A DNA stretch of 40,155 nt from Actinomycetes bacterium (lineage in GTDB: Bacteria; Actinomycetota; Acidimicrobiia; Acidimicrobiales; RAAP-2), in the NCBI GenBank assembly GCA_021799615.1, contig JAJZAC010000014.1, positions 1 through 40,155 on the forward strand, in the 5' to 3' direction. The translations under genes were made by a program, and so were the position numbers. Of the stretch, positions 20,750 through 29,456 are shown in pieces. Positions within the stretch are counted from its first letter, which is position 1. The number at the start of each line of letters is the position of its first letter. A model generated the notes under the pieces. That model made no database searches, had not been told where the DNA came from, and saw only the letters and a list, made by a program, of their open reading frames with translations.

Positions 20750-21235
20750 GTGGCTGAGGAGCAGGGGTACGCGGTCACCCTGGTCACCCCCGAGCGGGTC
20801 CTGGTCGAGGCGCGGGCGACCCAGGTCGTCCTGCGGACGGCCGACGGTGACGCCACCTTCCTCGACGGCCACACCCCCCTGGTGGGGGCGATCGTCCCCG
20901 GGGCGGTGCGGATCACCGGCGACGAGGGCACCGAGCGCACCTTCGCCGTGCACGGCGGCTTCGTCCAGGTGGAGAAAGGCGTCGTCGACGACGGCACCCG
21001 GGTGACGATCCTGTCACCGGTGGCCGAGCCGGCCGACGAGATCGACGTGCCCCGCGCCCAGGCCGCCCTGGCCGGCGCCGAAGCCCGGGTGGCCGAGCTC
21101 GGCGGCCCGGCCGGTGGCGCCCCCCACGGGGCCGACGGCGAGGCGGGTGTCGATCCCGAGCTCGTCGACGCGCAGGCGGCCGTCGAGCGGGCGCGCGTCC
21201 GCCTCGAGGTGGCCGGCGTCACCGAGCACGCCTGA
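20750..21235 (+). CDS. atpC: ATP synthase F1 subunit epsilon
   Basis: A 161-residue epsilon subunit. The N-terminal beta-sandwich has VTLVTPERVLVEARATQVVLRTADGDATFLDGHTPLVGAI and HGGFVQVEKG, which match the family. The C-terminal helical hairpin is interrupted by a Gly/Ala-rich insertion (GGPAGGAPHGADGEAG, about 118-133), so it is longer than most. GTG is the likely start, with GGAGG about ten bases upstream. It closes the ATP synthase operon and faces glpX. Confidence 0.92.
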   Translation: MAEEQGYAVTLVTPERVLVEARATQVVLRTADGDATFLDGHTPLVGAIVPGAVRITGDEGTERTFAVHGGFVQVEKGVVDDGTRVTILSPVAEPADEIDVPRAQAALAGAEARVAELGGPAGGAPHGADGEAGVDPELVDAQAAVERARVRLEVAGVTEHA

Positions 21236-21249
21236 TCGTCCCCCGGCCC

Positions 21250-21297
21250 GCCGGCTCCGGTGGCCGGACCGCCCACCGGGTCCGGGTGGCCGGGCTC
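21250..21297. terminator. GC-rich inverted repeats between atpC and glpX
   Basis: The gap between the convergent genes contains CCGGC...GCCGG and GGACC...GGTCC inverted repeats that can form hairpins in both directions. There is no T tract. Confidence 0.3.
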
Positions 21298-22291
21298 AGG
21301 TGAAGGAGACCGAGCTGAACTCGGCCAGCTTCTCCAGCTTGTGGTGGGCGTCCACCAGGCGGACCGTGCCGGAGCGGGACCGCATGACGAGTGACTGCGT
21401 GGAGGCGCCGAACTGGTCGTAGCGCACCCCGTGCAGCAGCTCGCCGTCGGTGACCCCGGTCGCCGCGAAGAAGCAGTTGTCCCCGTCCACCAGGGTGTCG
21501 GTCGTCAACACGGCACCGAGGTCGTAGCCGGCGCCGAGCGCCGCCTGCCGTTCGGTCTCGTCACGGGGCCACAGGCGCCCCTGGATCTCGCCACCCATGC
21601 TCTTCAGGGCGGCGGCGGCGATGACCCCCTCGGGCGTGCCGCCCACGCCGAAGAGGATGTCCACGCCCGACTCGGGCCAGGCGGTGGCGATGGCGGCGGC
21701 CACGTCGCCGTCGGTGATGAGCCGGATCCGGGCCCCGGCGTCGCGGATCTCGGCGATGATGTCGGCGTGCCGCGGCCGGTCGAGCACGATGGCGGTGACG
21801 TCGCGCACCGACGTCCCCTTCGCCTTGGCCACCGCCTGGAGGTTCTCGGTCACCGGCCGGGTGATGTCCACCAACCCGGCGGCCCGCCGGCCGACGGCCA
21901 GCTTCTCCATGTAGACGCACGGCCCGGGGTTGAACATCGTGCCCCGTTCGGAGACGGCGATGACGGCCAGCGCCCCGCCCCGGCCCATGGCCGTCGGCGT
22001 CGTGCCGTCGATCGGGTCGACGGCGATGTCCGTCGCCGGGGGTGAGCCGTCGCCGATGCGCTCCCCGTTGAACAGCATGGGGGCGTGGTCCTTCTCCCCT
22101 TCGCCGATGACGACGACGCCGTCCATCGCCACCGACGAGAGGACGACCCGCATCGCCTCGACGGCGGCGCCGTCGGCGCCGTCCTTGTCGCCCCGACCGA
22201 CCCAGCGGGAGGCGGCCAGGGCCGCCGCCTCGGTGACCCGGACGAGCTCCATGGCCAGGTTGCGGTCGGGTGCCTGCGACGTCGTGCTCAC
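21296..22291 (-). CDS. glpX: class II fructose-1,6-bisphosphatase
   Basis: A 331-residue GlpX-type phosphatase that removes the 1-phosphate of fructose 1,6-bisphosphate in gluconeogenesis. Metal and substrate motifs are [49 protein letters not shown] and [16 protein letters not shown]. This is the main bisphosphatase type in actinobacteria. The start is GTG at 22291, with TATCGT ending seven bases upstream and no ribosome binding site, so it is probably leaderless. It diverges from murA. Confidence 0.95.
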   Translation of the reverse strand: MSTTSQAPDRNLAMELVRVTEAAALAASRWVGRGDKDGADGAAVEAMRVVLSSVAMDGVVVIGEGEKDHAPMLFNGERIGDGSPPATDIAVDPIDGTTPTAMGRGGALAVIAVSERGTMFNPGPCVYMEKLAVGRRAAGLVDITRPVTENLQAVAKAKGTSVRDVTAIVLDRPRHADIIAEIRDAGARIRLITDGDVAAAIATAWPESGVDILFGVGGTPEGVIAAAALKSMGGEIQGRLWPRDETERQAALGAGYDLGAVLTTDTLVDGDNCFFAATGVTDGELLHGVRYDQFGASTQSLVMRSRSGTVRLVDAHHKLEKLAEFSSVSFT

Positions 22292-22298
22292 CGGGCCG

Positions 22299-22304
22299 AC
22301 GATA
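22299..22304 (-). promoter_or_regulatory. -10 box of leaderless glpX transcript
   Basis: TATCGT read on the minus strand is seven bases from the GTG start at 22291. Confidence 0.45.
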
Positions 22305-22440
22305 GTTGTTCCCGCCGGCCCCGGTCGGTGCCGGTCACCGTGGGTGGCCGCCAGGACCGGTACCGGCGCGGGCCGACCTGGGCGCCTGCACCGAGGGTGC
22401 CGGGCCGCCCCGGTTGCGCGGCGGGGTGGTGGGGGCGGTC

Positions 22441-22446
22441 CATACT
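22441..22446 (+). promoter_or_regulatory. -10 box of leaderless murA transcript
   Basis: CATACT ends six bases before the GTG at 22453. A TTGCGC at 22414-22419 is too far away (21 bases) to be a confident -35 box. Confidence 0.35.
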
Positions 22447-22452
22447 GGTCGG

Positions 22453-23775
22453 GTGGAGCCCGTCCCGCCGACCGACCCCAGCGGAGCCGACGGGGGCGGC
22501 ACCTTCGTCGTCGCGCCGGGTGCGCCGCTGTCGGGCACGGTGACGGCGGGCGGCGCCAAGAACGCCGTCCTCAAGCTGATGGCCGCCTGCCTGCTGGCCG
22601 AGGGGCGGTTCGTCCTGACCAACGTCCCCGACATCACCGACGTGGCCATCATGGCCGAGGTGCTGGGGGCGATGGGGGTGACCGTCCACCGCCGGGGCGG
22701 TCACCAGCTGGTGATCGACACGCCGGCCGAGCTCGTGCCCGAGGCGCCCTACGCCCTGGTGGAGAAGATGCGGGCCTCGATCGTCGTCCTCGGGCCCCTG
22801 CTGGCCCGGATGGGCCGGGCGAAGGTGTCGATGCCGGGCGGCGACGACTTCGGCCACCGGCCCATCGACATGCACCTGGCGGCCTTGTCGGCCATGGGCA
22901 CGACGTTCACCGCCGCCCACGGCGACGTCGAGGGCTCGGTGCAGGCCACCGTGGCCGGCCGGCCCCGCCTGGTCGGCACCCGGATCGTCCTCGACTACCC
23001 GAGCCACACCGCCACCGACAACGTGCTGATGGCGGCGGTGCTGGCCAAGGGGACGACGGTGGTCGAGAACGCCGCCCGGGAGCCCGAGGTGCGGGACCTC
23101 GCCGACTTCCTGTGCGCCATGGGGGCGCGGATCCGCGGCGCGGGGACCTCCACCATCGAGATCGAGGGCGTGGCGTCGCTGCACCCGGCCGACCACACGG
23201 TCATCCCCGACCGGGTGGTGGCCGCGACCTACCTGGCCGCGGCCGGCCTGGCCGGCGGCGAGGTCGTGGTGGAGGACGCCCGGCCCGACCACATGGAGAT
23301 GCTGGTCCGCAAGTTGGCGTCCACCGGGCTGTCGGTGGAGCTCGGTCCGGACGGCCTGCGGGCGGCCCGCGATCCGCAGGCCCGCCTGTCGGCCGTCGAC
23401 GTCGCCACCCTTCCCTACCCGGGCGTGGCCACCGACTACAAGCCGCTGGTGGTCACCATGCTCACGGTGGCCGACGGTGTGGGGATCGTGACGGAGAACC
23501 TCTTCTCCGGGCGGTTCCGGTACGTCGACGAGCTGCGGCGGATGGGCGCCGACATCCGCACCGAGGGCCACCACGCTGTCGTCCGGGGGGTGCCTCGCCT
23601 GTCCGGCGCCCCGGTGCGCGCCCCCGACATCCGTGCCGGTGCGGCGCTGGTGCTGGCCGGCCTGGTGGCCGACGGCGAGACGGTGGTGGCGGGCGCCCAC
23701 CACGTGGACCGCGGCTACGAGGCCTTCGCCGACCGGCTCGCCGGTCTCGGCGCCTCGGTCCGCCGGACCGCCTGA
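22453..23775 (+). CDS. murA: UDP-N-acetylglucosamine 1-carboxyvinyltransferase, fosfomycin-resistant type
   Basis: A 440-residue enzyme that adds enolpyruvate to UDP-GlcNAc, the first committed step of peptidoglycan synthesis. GGAKNAVLK holds the catalytic-type K36. The active-site loop reads [15 protein letters not shown]: the position of the usual cysteine (C115 in E. coli) is Asp131. The same replacement in Mycobacterium makes the enzyme insensitive to fosfomycin. The remaining EPSP-synthase-type repeats are complete, with [16 protein letters not shown] and [14 protein letters not shown]. The GTG start follows a -10 box by six bases; the N-terminus before [13 protein letters not shown] is short and polar. 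Confidence 0.93.
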   Translation: MEPVPPTDPSGADGGGTFVVAPGAPLSGTVTAGGAKNAVLKLMAACLLAEGRFVLTNVPDITDVAIMAEVLGAMGVTVHRRGGHQLVIDTPAELVPEAPYALVEKMRASIVVLGPLLARMGRAKVSMPGGDDFGHRPIDMHLAALSAMGTTFTAAHGDVEGSVQATVAGRPRLVGTRIVLDYPSHTATDNVLMAAVLAKGTTVVENAAREPEVRDLADFLCAMGARIRGAGTSTIEIEGVASLHPADHTVIPDRVVAATYLAAAGLAGGEVVVEDARPDHMEMLVRKLASTGLSVELGPDGLRAARDPQARLSAVDVATLPYPGVATDYKPLVVTMLTVADGVGIVTENLFSGRFRYVDELRRMGADIRTEGHHAVVRGVPRLSGAPVRAPDIRAGAALVLAGLVADGETVVAGAHHVDRGYEAFADRLAGLGASVRRTA

Positions 23776-23786
23776 CCGGGCCGCAC

Positions 23787-23792
23787 TACGCT
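23787..23792 (+). promoter_or_regulatory. -10 box in front of meaB
   Basis: TACGCT ends nine bases before the ATG at 23802, so the transcript has at most a few untranslated bases. Confidence 0.35.
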
Positions 23793-23801
23793 CTCGGTCC
23801 G

Positions 23802-24854
23802 ATGTCCAGACCCCGGAACGCCGCGCCCGACGAGCTGTTCGCCGCCGCCCGTACCGGGGACCGGGTGGCGCTGGCACGCCTGCTGTCACTGGTGGAGCGG
23901 GGTGGACCGGCATCGCGGGCCGTGGCCGGGATCGCCTACCGTTCGGGAGCCACCGCCTACACCATCGGCATCACCGGCGCCCCCGGCGCCGGCAAGTCGA
24001 CCCTGACCGACCGCCTGATCGCCGAGGCGCGGGCCCGCCCGTGGCCGGACACCGACGGCCAGGGCCCGCCCCCGGCCGACGGCGCGGCGGCGTCGGTGGC
24101 GGTGCTGGCCGTCGACCCCTCGTCGCCCTTCACCGGCGGGGCCATCCTGGGCGACCGGGTGCGGATGCAGAGCCACGCCCTCGACGACGGGGTCTTCATC
24201 CGCTCGATGGCGACCCGCGGGCACCTGGGCGGCCTGACCCTGGCCGTGCCCGACGCGGTACGCGTCCTCGCCGCCGCCGGCACGCCGCTGGTCCTGGTGG
24301 AGACGGTCGGCGTCGGGCAGGTCGAGGTCGAGGTGGCGTCGGCCGCCGACACCACCGTCGTCGTGGTCAACCCCGGGTGGGGGGACGGCATCCAGGCCAA
24401 CAAGGCGGGGCTCCTCGAGATCGCCGACCTGTTCGTGATCAACAAGGCCGACCGTCCCGGGACACGTGAGGCCCGGCGGGACCTGGAGCTCATGCTCGAC
24501 CTGACGTCGCTCGGCGAGTGGCGACCGCCCATCATCGAGACCGTCGCCGCCGCGGGCGAGGGTGTCGGGGCGCTGTGGGACGCGCTCGGCGCCCACCGGG
24601 ACCACCTGCGCGAGCGCGGGCTCCTCGACGAGCTCCGGCGGGAGCGGCTCGAACGGGAGTTCGACCGGGTCCTGGCCGCCCGCGTCGCCGACCGGGTGGG
24701 GGAGCTGCAGCAGCAGGCCGACTACTCGGCGATCACGTCCCGTCTCGTCGCCCACGAGATCGACCCCTACGAAGCGGCCGACCGGCTCCTCGGCGGCCTG
24801 GAGCCCGCCGGCACGCCCGGGGACGGGGACGCACCGGGGTCGCCCGGCGCCTGA
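23802..24854 (+). CDS. meaB: MeaB-type GTPase (methylmalonyl-CoA mutase chaperone)
   Basis: A 350-residue G3E P-loop GTPase that guards assembly and repair of adenosylcobalamin-dependent methylmalonyl-CoA mutase. P-loop GAPGAGKS is at 59-66. Family motifs are VDPSSPFTGGAILGDRVRM, RSMATRGHLGGL, VETVGVGQVEVEVA and INKAD. An insertion rich in Pro/Asp/Gly (about 77-95) follows the first helix. No mutase gene is in the window, so the partner must be elsewhere. Short TAnnnT spacing suggests its own promoter just after murA. Confidence 0.9.
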   Translation: MSRPRNAAPDELFAAARTGDRVALARLLSLVERGGPASRAVAGIAYRSGATAYTIGITGAPGAGKSTLTDRLIAEARARPWPDTDGQGPPPADGAAASVAVLAVDPSSPFTGGAILGDRVRMQSHALDDGVFIRSMATRGHLGGLTLAVPDAVRVLAAAGTPLVLVETVGVGQVEVEVASAADTTVVVVNPGWGDGIQANKAGLLEIADLFVINKADRPGTREARRDLELMLDLTSLGEWRPPIIETVAAAGEGVGALWDALGAHRDHLRERGLLDELRRERLEREFDRVLAARVADRVGELQQQADYSAITSRLVAHEIDPYEAADRLLGGLEPAGTPGDGDAPGSPGA

Positions 24855-24963
24855 GGCGGGGCCGACCCACCGGGGCTCCGGCCGTCCGACCCCCACCGGC
24901 TCCGCCCCGCCGGCCGGTGGGTGGGTGGTCCGGTCGCCGTCCAGCCCGGCCGCTCCCGTCGGG

Positions 24964-24969
24964 TACCCT
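24964..24969 (+). promoter_or_regulatory. -10 box upstream of treS leader ORF
   Basis: TACCCT ends six bases before the GTG at 24976, the same spacing as in other leaderless genes here. Confidence 0.4.
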
Positions 24970-24975
24970 CCGGTC

Positions 24976-25014
24976 GTGGACGTGGCCGGTTCGGGCAGCT
25001 GGGGGGGACGATGA
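24976..25014 (+). CDS. 12-residue leader ORF coupled to treS
   Basis: GTG at 24976, six bases after the TACCCT box, opens a 12-codon frame encoding VDVAGSGSWGGR. Its TGA (25012-25014) overlaps the treS ATG (ATGA). A leaderless short ORF would load ribosomes that restart on treS, which has only a GGGGGGGA stretch as a possible binding site. It is a prediction from spacing alone. Confidence 0.4.
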   Translation: MDVAGSGSWGGR

Positions 25015-26801
25015 GCTCGACCGCCGAGCCGTCCCTGCTGCGGTCGCCCGGTGTGCCGGCGCCGGCGGTGACCCCGACGCCGGTCGGCGTGCCCCTGCCG
25101 CCCGCCGAGGACGACCCGGGCTGGTTCCAGCGGGCCGTCTTCTACGAGGTGTTCGTCCGCGGGTTCTTCGACTCGGACGACGACGGCATCGGCGACCTGC
25201 GCGGCCTCGTCGCCAAGCTCGACTACCTCCAGTGGCTGGGTGTCGACTGCCTGTGGCTCCTGCCCTTCTACCCGTCGCCGATGCGCGACGGCGGTTACGA
25301 CATCGCCGACTACCGCTCCGTGCACCGCGACTACGGCACGGTGGACGACCTGCGTGACCTGTTGGTCGAAGCCCACCGCCGAGGCATCCGGGTCATCGCC
25401 GACCTCGTCATCAACCACACCAGCGACACGCACCCCTGGTTCGAGGAGTCCCGCCAGAGCAGGGACAACCCGAAGGCCGACTGGTACGTGTGGAACGACG
25501 ACGACCAGCGGTGGCCCGAGGCCCGGGTCGTCTTCGTCGACACCGAGCGGTCCAACTGGGCGTGGGACCCGAACCGGGAGCAGTACTACTGGCACCGCTT
25601 CTACTCCCACCAGCCCGACCTCAACTACGACAACCCCGAGGTGGTCGAGGCCATGCTCGGCGTCGTGCGCTACTGGCTCGACCTCGGGCTCGACGGCTTC
25701 CGGCTCGACGCGGTGCCGTTCCTCTACCAGCGCGACGGCACCAGCGGGGAGAACCTCCCCGAGACCCACGCCTTCATCCGCCGGCTCCGGGGTGTGATCG
25801 ACGACGAGTACCCGGGGCGGATCCTGCTGGCGGAGGCGAACGGCTGGCCGGCCGACGTGGCCGACTACTTCGGCGACGGCGACGAGTGCCACCTGTGCTT
25901 CCACTTCCCCCTCATGCCCCGCCTGTTCATGGCCGTCCGCCGGGAGCAGCGGTACCCGATCACCGAGATCCTGGCCCAGACGCCCGACGCCCCCGAAGGT
26001 GCACAGTGGGCGATCTTCCTGCGCAACCACGACGAGCTGACCCTCGAGATGGTGTCCGAGGAGGAGCGCGACTACCTCTTCGCCGAGTACGCCAAGGACC
26101 CGCGGATGAAGCGGCACATGGGGATCGGGCGGCGGCTGGCCCCGCTGCTCGACCGGGACCGCCGCCTCACCGAGCTCCTCTACTCGCTGCTCCTGTCGCT
26201 CCCCGGCAGCCCCGTCGTCTACTACGGCGACGAGGTGCAGATGGGGGACAACCTCTACCTGGGCGACCGGGACTCGGTGCGCACGCCGATGCAGTGGACG
26301 CCCGACCGCAACGGCGGCTTCTCCCGCGCCGACTTCGCCCAGCTCTACCTGCCGCCGCTCATGGACCCCGTCTACGGCTTCGCCGCCGTCAACGTGGAGG
26401 CCCAGCAGCGGAACCCCAGCTCGTTCCTGCACTGGCTCCGGCGCATGCTCCACCTGCGGCGGCAGTTCCCCGTCTTCGGGACCGGTGCCTTCGAGGTGGT
26501 GCCGTGCTCCAACCCGTCGGTGCTGGCCTACGTGCGCACCAGCAGGGAGCCGGAGGGCACGTCGATGCTGTGCGTCCACAACCTGTCCAGGTTCGGGCAG
26601 CCGGCCGACCTGTACCTGGGACCGTGGACGGCCCGTCAGCCGGTCGAACTGGTCGGACGGGTACCGTTTCCCCTCGTGGGGAACGACCCGTACCCGGTGA
26701 CCCTCGCCCCCTACGGGTTCTGGTGGTTCGAGCTGACCGAGCCGGCGCCGCTCCTGGCCGACGGGCCTCCGGCCATCCAGCCGGACGGAGCGGCGCCGTG
26801 A
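25011..26801 (+). CDS. treS: trehalose synthase (maltose alpha-D-glucosyltransferase)
   Basis: A 596-residue GH13 enzyme that interconverts maltose and trehalose by intramolecular transfer. Typical segments are FYEVFVRGFFDSDDDGIGDL, LVINHTS, LGLDGFRLDAVPFLY with the nucleophile Asp, LLAEANGWP with the acid/base Glu, and FLRNHDELT with the stabilising Asp; the catalytic set is complete. The C-terminal beta domain is short and there is no fused maltokinase. The next gene, maltokinase-like, overlaps its stop (GTGA). The ATG at 25011 is preceded by a small overlapping ORF. Confidence 0.93.
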   Translation: MSSTAEPSLLRSPGVPAPAVTPTPVGVPLPPAEDDPGWFQRAVFYEVFVRGFFDSDDDGIGDLRGLVAKLDYLQWLGVDCLWLLPFYPSPMRDGGYDIADYRSVHRDYGTVDDLRDLLVEAHRRGIRVIADLVINHTSDTHPWFEESRQSRDNPKADWYVWNDDDQRWPEARVVFVDTERSNWAWDPNREQYYWHRFYSHQPDLNYDNPEVVEAMLGVVRYWLDLGLDGFRLDAVPFLYQRDGTSGENLPETHAFIRRLRGVIDDEYPGRILLAEANGWPADVADYFGDGDECHLCFHFPLMPRLFMAVRREQRYPITEILAQTPDAPEGAQWAIFLRNHDELTLEMVSEEERDYLFAEYAKDPRMKRHMGIGRRLAPLLDRDRRLTELLYSLLLSLPGSPVVYYGDEVQMGDNLYLGDRDSVRTPMQWTPDRNGGFSRADFAQLYLPPLMDPVYGFAAVNVEAQQRNPSSFLHWLRRMLHLRRQFPVFGTGAFEVVPCSNPSVLAYVRTSREPEGTSMLCVHNLSRFGQPADLYLGPWTARQPVELVGRVPFPLVGNDPYPVTLAPYGFWWFELTEPAPLLADGPPAIQPDGAAP

Positions 26802-28249
26802 GCCCGGTGCGGACGGTGGAGACGGCCGGGCGCCCGCTCCCCGAGCACGCCTATCCGGCGCTGGCCGAGGCGGTGGCGGCCATGGCGGCCCGGCACCCCG
26901 AGTGGCTGTTCCCGATGCTGCCCCAGGGGATCCCCGCCCCGCCGGCCGTGCCCGCCATCGACCTGGCCGCCGCGCCGGGGACGGTGGGCGAACCCGCGGC
27001 ACCGGTGCCGTCGGGCTCGACGGTGCTGGCCGGCGACGTGGCCGTGCGGGTGGCCGACGTCGTCGTGCCCGGGCGCCCCGGCGTGGTCAGCGTGGTCGCC
27101 GACCTCGGTCCGAGGACCGTCCATGCCCTGCTGGGGCTGCGGGCGCCGGGGGCCGAGACCTTCCCGCTGCCCGACGCCGACGAGGCGCCGGTGGGCCTCC
27201 TCGACCTGGACGACGGCCTGGGCGTCCTGTCCGATGCCCTGGGCGACGCCCAGTACTGCCTGGCGTTGCTCGGCGCGGTGGCCGGCCAGCAGGGCGACGT
27301 GGAGCGGGTCCGGCGGGCGTGGATGAGCGACGAGTCGACGGCCATCGCCTTCGACGACCGGATCGCCCTGGCCGTCTACGGACGCCTCCCCGCCGAACCG
27401 GCCCCCCACCCGGGCCTCGAGATGTACCTTGCCCTCGACGAGGTCGGCTTCAACCACGTGGCCGCGCCCATCGCCCGGTGGCGGCGGGGCGGGTGGGACC
27501 TGGGGGTGGTCCGCGACTACGAGCCGGGGGCGGCCGGCGGTTGGGCGCTCGCCCTCACCTCGCTGCGCGACCTCTACGCGTCGGACGGTCCGCCCGAACG
27601 GGCGGGGGCGGACTTCGGTCCCGAGGCCCGCCGCCTGGGGACGATGGCGGCACGCATGCACCTGGGGTTGGACCAGGCCTACGGACGCCGCCCCGGCGAC
27701 GTGGTGGCCTGGGTGGGCGCCGTCGAGCGCTCGGTGCAGCGGGTCGCACCCGAGTTGCTGGCCGACGCCGAAGTGGCCGACCTGCTGGCCGCACTGCGGT
27801 CGATGTCGGTGCCGTGCCCGGCCATCCGCACCCACGGCGACTTCCACCTGGGGCGGGTGGAGCGGACCGACCTCGGGTGGTTCGTCTTCGACTTCTCGCC
27901 CGGCGGCACGCCGGTGTTCGGCGCCGGGACCGTGCCGCCGGGGATGCACGCCGGCGCCGAAGGGGCCGGACCCGTCTACCGGTCGCCGCTGGCCGACGTC
28001 GCCGACATGCTGTGGTCGTTCCGGCACGTCGCCGACACGGCGGCGGCCGAACGGGACCCGTCCGGCCGGCTGGGCCTGTCCGCGCTGGCCCGTGCCTGGG
28101 AGTCGCGCAACCGGCGGGCGTTCCTGTCCGGCTACCTGGCGACGCCGGGGATCCGGGGCCTCGTCCCGCCGGCGACGGGGCTGGCCCGCAACCTGGCTGC
28201 CGCGTTCGAGCTCGAACGCACCGCGGCCAAGCTGGCCCTGCACGCGTGA
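26798..28249 (+). CDS. mak: maltokinase-like protein with altered active site
   Basis: A 483-residue protein of the maltokinase (Mak1) family, which phosphorylates maltose for the GlgE alpha-glucan pathway. Position directly after treS (GTG overlapping its stop) and the overall pattern support the family: VGLLDLDDGL, RTHGDFHLG (catalytic-type HGD, 346-348), DVADMLWSFRH and SGYLATPG. Several usual active-site residues differ. The ATP-binding lysine stretch (like ILKVFRRL) is IALAVYGRL at 189-197, the Gln after HGDLHLG is R353, and the DFEGEP metal loop reads DFSPGG (365-370) with a longer loop behind it. It may be a weak, altered or regulatory version. Family assignment is strong; activity is uncertain. 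Confidence 0.78.
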   Translation: MSPVRTVETAGRPLPEHAYPALAEAVAAMAARHPEWLFPMLPQGIPAPPAVPAIDLAAAPGTVGEPAAPVPSGSTVLAGDVAVRVADVVVPGRPGVVSVVADLGPRTVHALLGLRAPGAETFPLPDADEAPVGLLDLDDGLGVLSDALGDAQYCLALLGAVAGQQGDVERVRRAWMSDESTAIAFDDRIALAVYGRLPAEPAPHPGLEMYLALDEVGFNHVAAPIARWRRGGWDLGVVRDYEPGAAGGWALALTSLRDLYASDGPPERAGADFGPEARRLGTMAARMHLGLDQAYGRRPGDVVAWVGAVERSVQRVAPELLADAEVADLLAALRSMSVPCPAIRTHGDFHLGRVERTDLGWFVFDFSPGGTPVFGAGTVPPGMHAGAEGAGPVYRSPLADVADMLWSFRHVADTAAAERDPSGRLGLSALARAWESRNRRAFLSGYLATPGIRGLVPPATGLARNLAAAFELERTAAKLALHA

Positions 28250-28252
28250 GCC

Positions 28253-28266
28253 GGGCCGTTCGGCCC
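28253..28266 (+). terminator. hairpin after the treS-mak operon
   Basis: GGGCC (28253-28257) pairs with GGCCC (28262-28266) around GTTC, a few bases after the stop codon. Confidence 0.4.
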
Positions 28267-28290
28267 TCCCGCCCCGGGGTGCCTGCCCGG

Positions 28291-28296
28291 TACGAT
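28291..28296 (+). promoter_or_regulatory. -10 box of leaderless pfkA transcript
   Basis: TACGAT ends seven bases before the GTG at 28304. Confidence 0.45.
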
Positions 28297-28303
28297 CAGG
28301 AGC

Positions 28304-29356
28304 GTGCGCATCGGACTGCTGACCGGCGGGGGTGACTGCCCGGGCCTGAACGCGGTGATCCGGGCGGTGGTGGTGGCCGGCGACGTGCGCTACGGCGACC
28401 GGTGCGTCGGGTTCCTCGACGGCTGGCTGGGCGCCCTCGAGGGCCGGACGGTGGAGCTCGACCCGGACCGGTGCCGGGGGATCCTGGCCCGGGGCGGGAC
28501 GATCCTCGGCTCGTCGCGGACCAACCCGTTCGCCGTGCCCGACGGCCCCGAGCGGGTCATGGCCACGGTCGAGGGGCTGTCGCTCGACGCGGTGGTGGCC
28601 ATCGGCGGTGACGACACCCTGGGAGTGGCCGCCGGCCTGGCCGACCGGGGACTGGCCGTCGTGGGGGTGCCGAAGACGATCGACAACGACCTGCCGGGGA
28701 CCGAGGTGACGTTCGGGTTCGACACCGCCGTCCAGATCGCCACCGACGCCATCGACCGGTTGCAGACTACGGCGGAGTCGCACCACCGGGTGATGGTGTG
28801 CGAGGTGATGGGTCGGAACGTCGGCCACATCGCCACCCATGCGGGGATCGCCGGCGGGGCGGCCGAGATCCTGGTTCCCGAGGTCCCCTTCTCGATCGAC
28901 GCGGTGTGCGAGCGCCTCCGCCGTCGGCACCTGCGGGGTCGGTACTTCTCCACCGTGGTGGTGGCCGAGGGCGCCCTCCCCGAGGAGGGCGACGACCTCG
29001 AGGCGGCCCGGGCCGCCCGCTCACCGGCCTCCGGCACCGACCAGTTCGGCCATGCCCGCCTGGGCGGCATCGGCAACTTCCTCGCCTTCGAGATCGAGCG
29101 CCGCACCGGTTTCGAGACCCGCGCCACCGTGCTCGGCCACATCCAGCGGGGCGGGACACCGACGGCCTACGACCGTGTGCTGGCCACCCGGTTCGGCGCC
29201 GAGGCCCTGGCCGCCCTGCACGACGGCGACTCGGGGGTGATGGTGGCGCTGGTCGCCGGTCAGATCGAGCGCCTCCCGCTCGGCGAGGCGGCAGGCAAGC
29301 CGAAGACGGTCGACCGCCACCTGCTGGACGACGTGGCCGGCTCCTACCTGGGCTGA
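28304..29356 (+). CDS. pfkA: 6-phosphofructokinase with pyrophosphate-type residues
   Basis: A 350-residue phosphofructokinase. Motifs are LLTGGGDCPGLNAVIR at the N-terminus, GGTILGSSRTNPF, AIGGDDTLG (101-105) and VPKTIDNDLPGTE with the catalytic D127. The two residues that separate phosphoryl donors are D104 (Gly in ATP enzymes) and K124 (Gly in E. coli), the combination of pyrophosphate-dependent enzymes such as that of Amycolatopsis methanolica. The reaction would then be reversible and save ATP. The GTG start is seven bases after TACGAT; an AGGAG also lies directly before it but too close to act as a ribosome binding site. Confidence 0.92.
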   Translation: MRIGLLTGGGDCPGLNAVIRAVVVAGDVRYGDRCVGFLDGWLGALEGRTVELDPDRCRGILARGGTILGSSRTNPFAVPDGPERVMATVEGLSLDAVVAIGGDDTLGVAAGLADRGLAVVGVPKTIDNDLPGTEVTFGFDTAVQIATDAIDRLQTTAESHHRVMVCEVMGRNVGHIATHAGIAGGAAEILVPEVPFSIDAVCERLRRRHLRGRYFSTVVVAEGALPEEGDDLEAARAARSPASGTDQFGHARLGGIGNFLAFEIERRTGFETRATVLGHIQRGGTPTAYDRVLATRFGAEALAALHDGDSGVMVALVAGQIERLPLGEAAGKPKTVDRHLLDDVAGSYLG

Positions 29357-29362
29357 CCGCCG

Positions 29363-29388
29363 CGCCCGGACTGACCCCCGCCCGGGCG
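29363..29388. terminator. hairpin between convergent pfkA and galT
   Basis: CGCCCGG (29363-29369) pairs with CCGGGCG (29382-29388) around a 12-base loop, just after the pfkA stop. It could serve both genes. Confidence 0.35.
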
Positions 29389-29418
29389 GCACCGCGGCCC
29401 GCGCCGACCCGGCGCCGG

Positions 29419-29456
29419 CTCGACGGTCAGAGCTCGACGGTCAGAGCTCGACGGTC
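29419..29456. repeat. 14-bp tandem repeat across the galT stop codon
   Basis: CTCGACGGTC occurs at 29419-29428, 29433-29442 and 29447-29456 with AGAG between copies, so the period is 14. The galT stop (29443-29441) lies inside it. Because 14 is not a multiple of three, each copy would end a different frame. Confidence 0.8.

Noticed and set aside
23886-27002. Very long open frame (over 1000 codons) on the minus strand opposite murA, meaB and treS
   Set aside because: It is the antisense of well-recognised genes; its product is low-complexity Arg/Gly/Val and matches no family. Long antisense frames are expected at this GC content.
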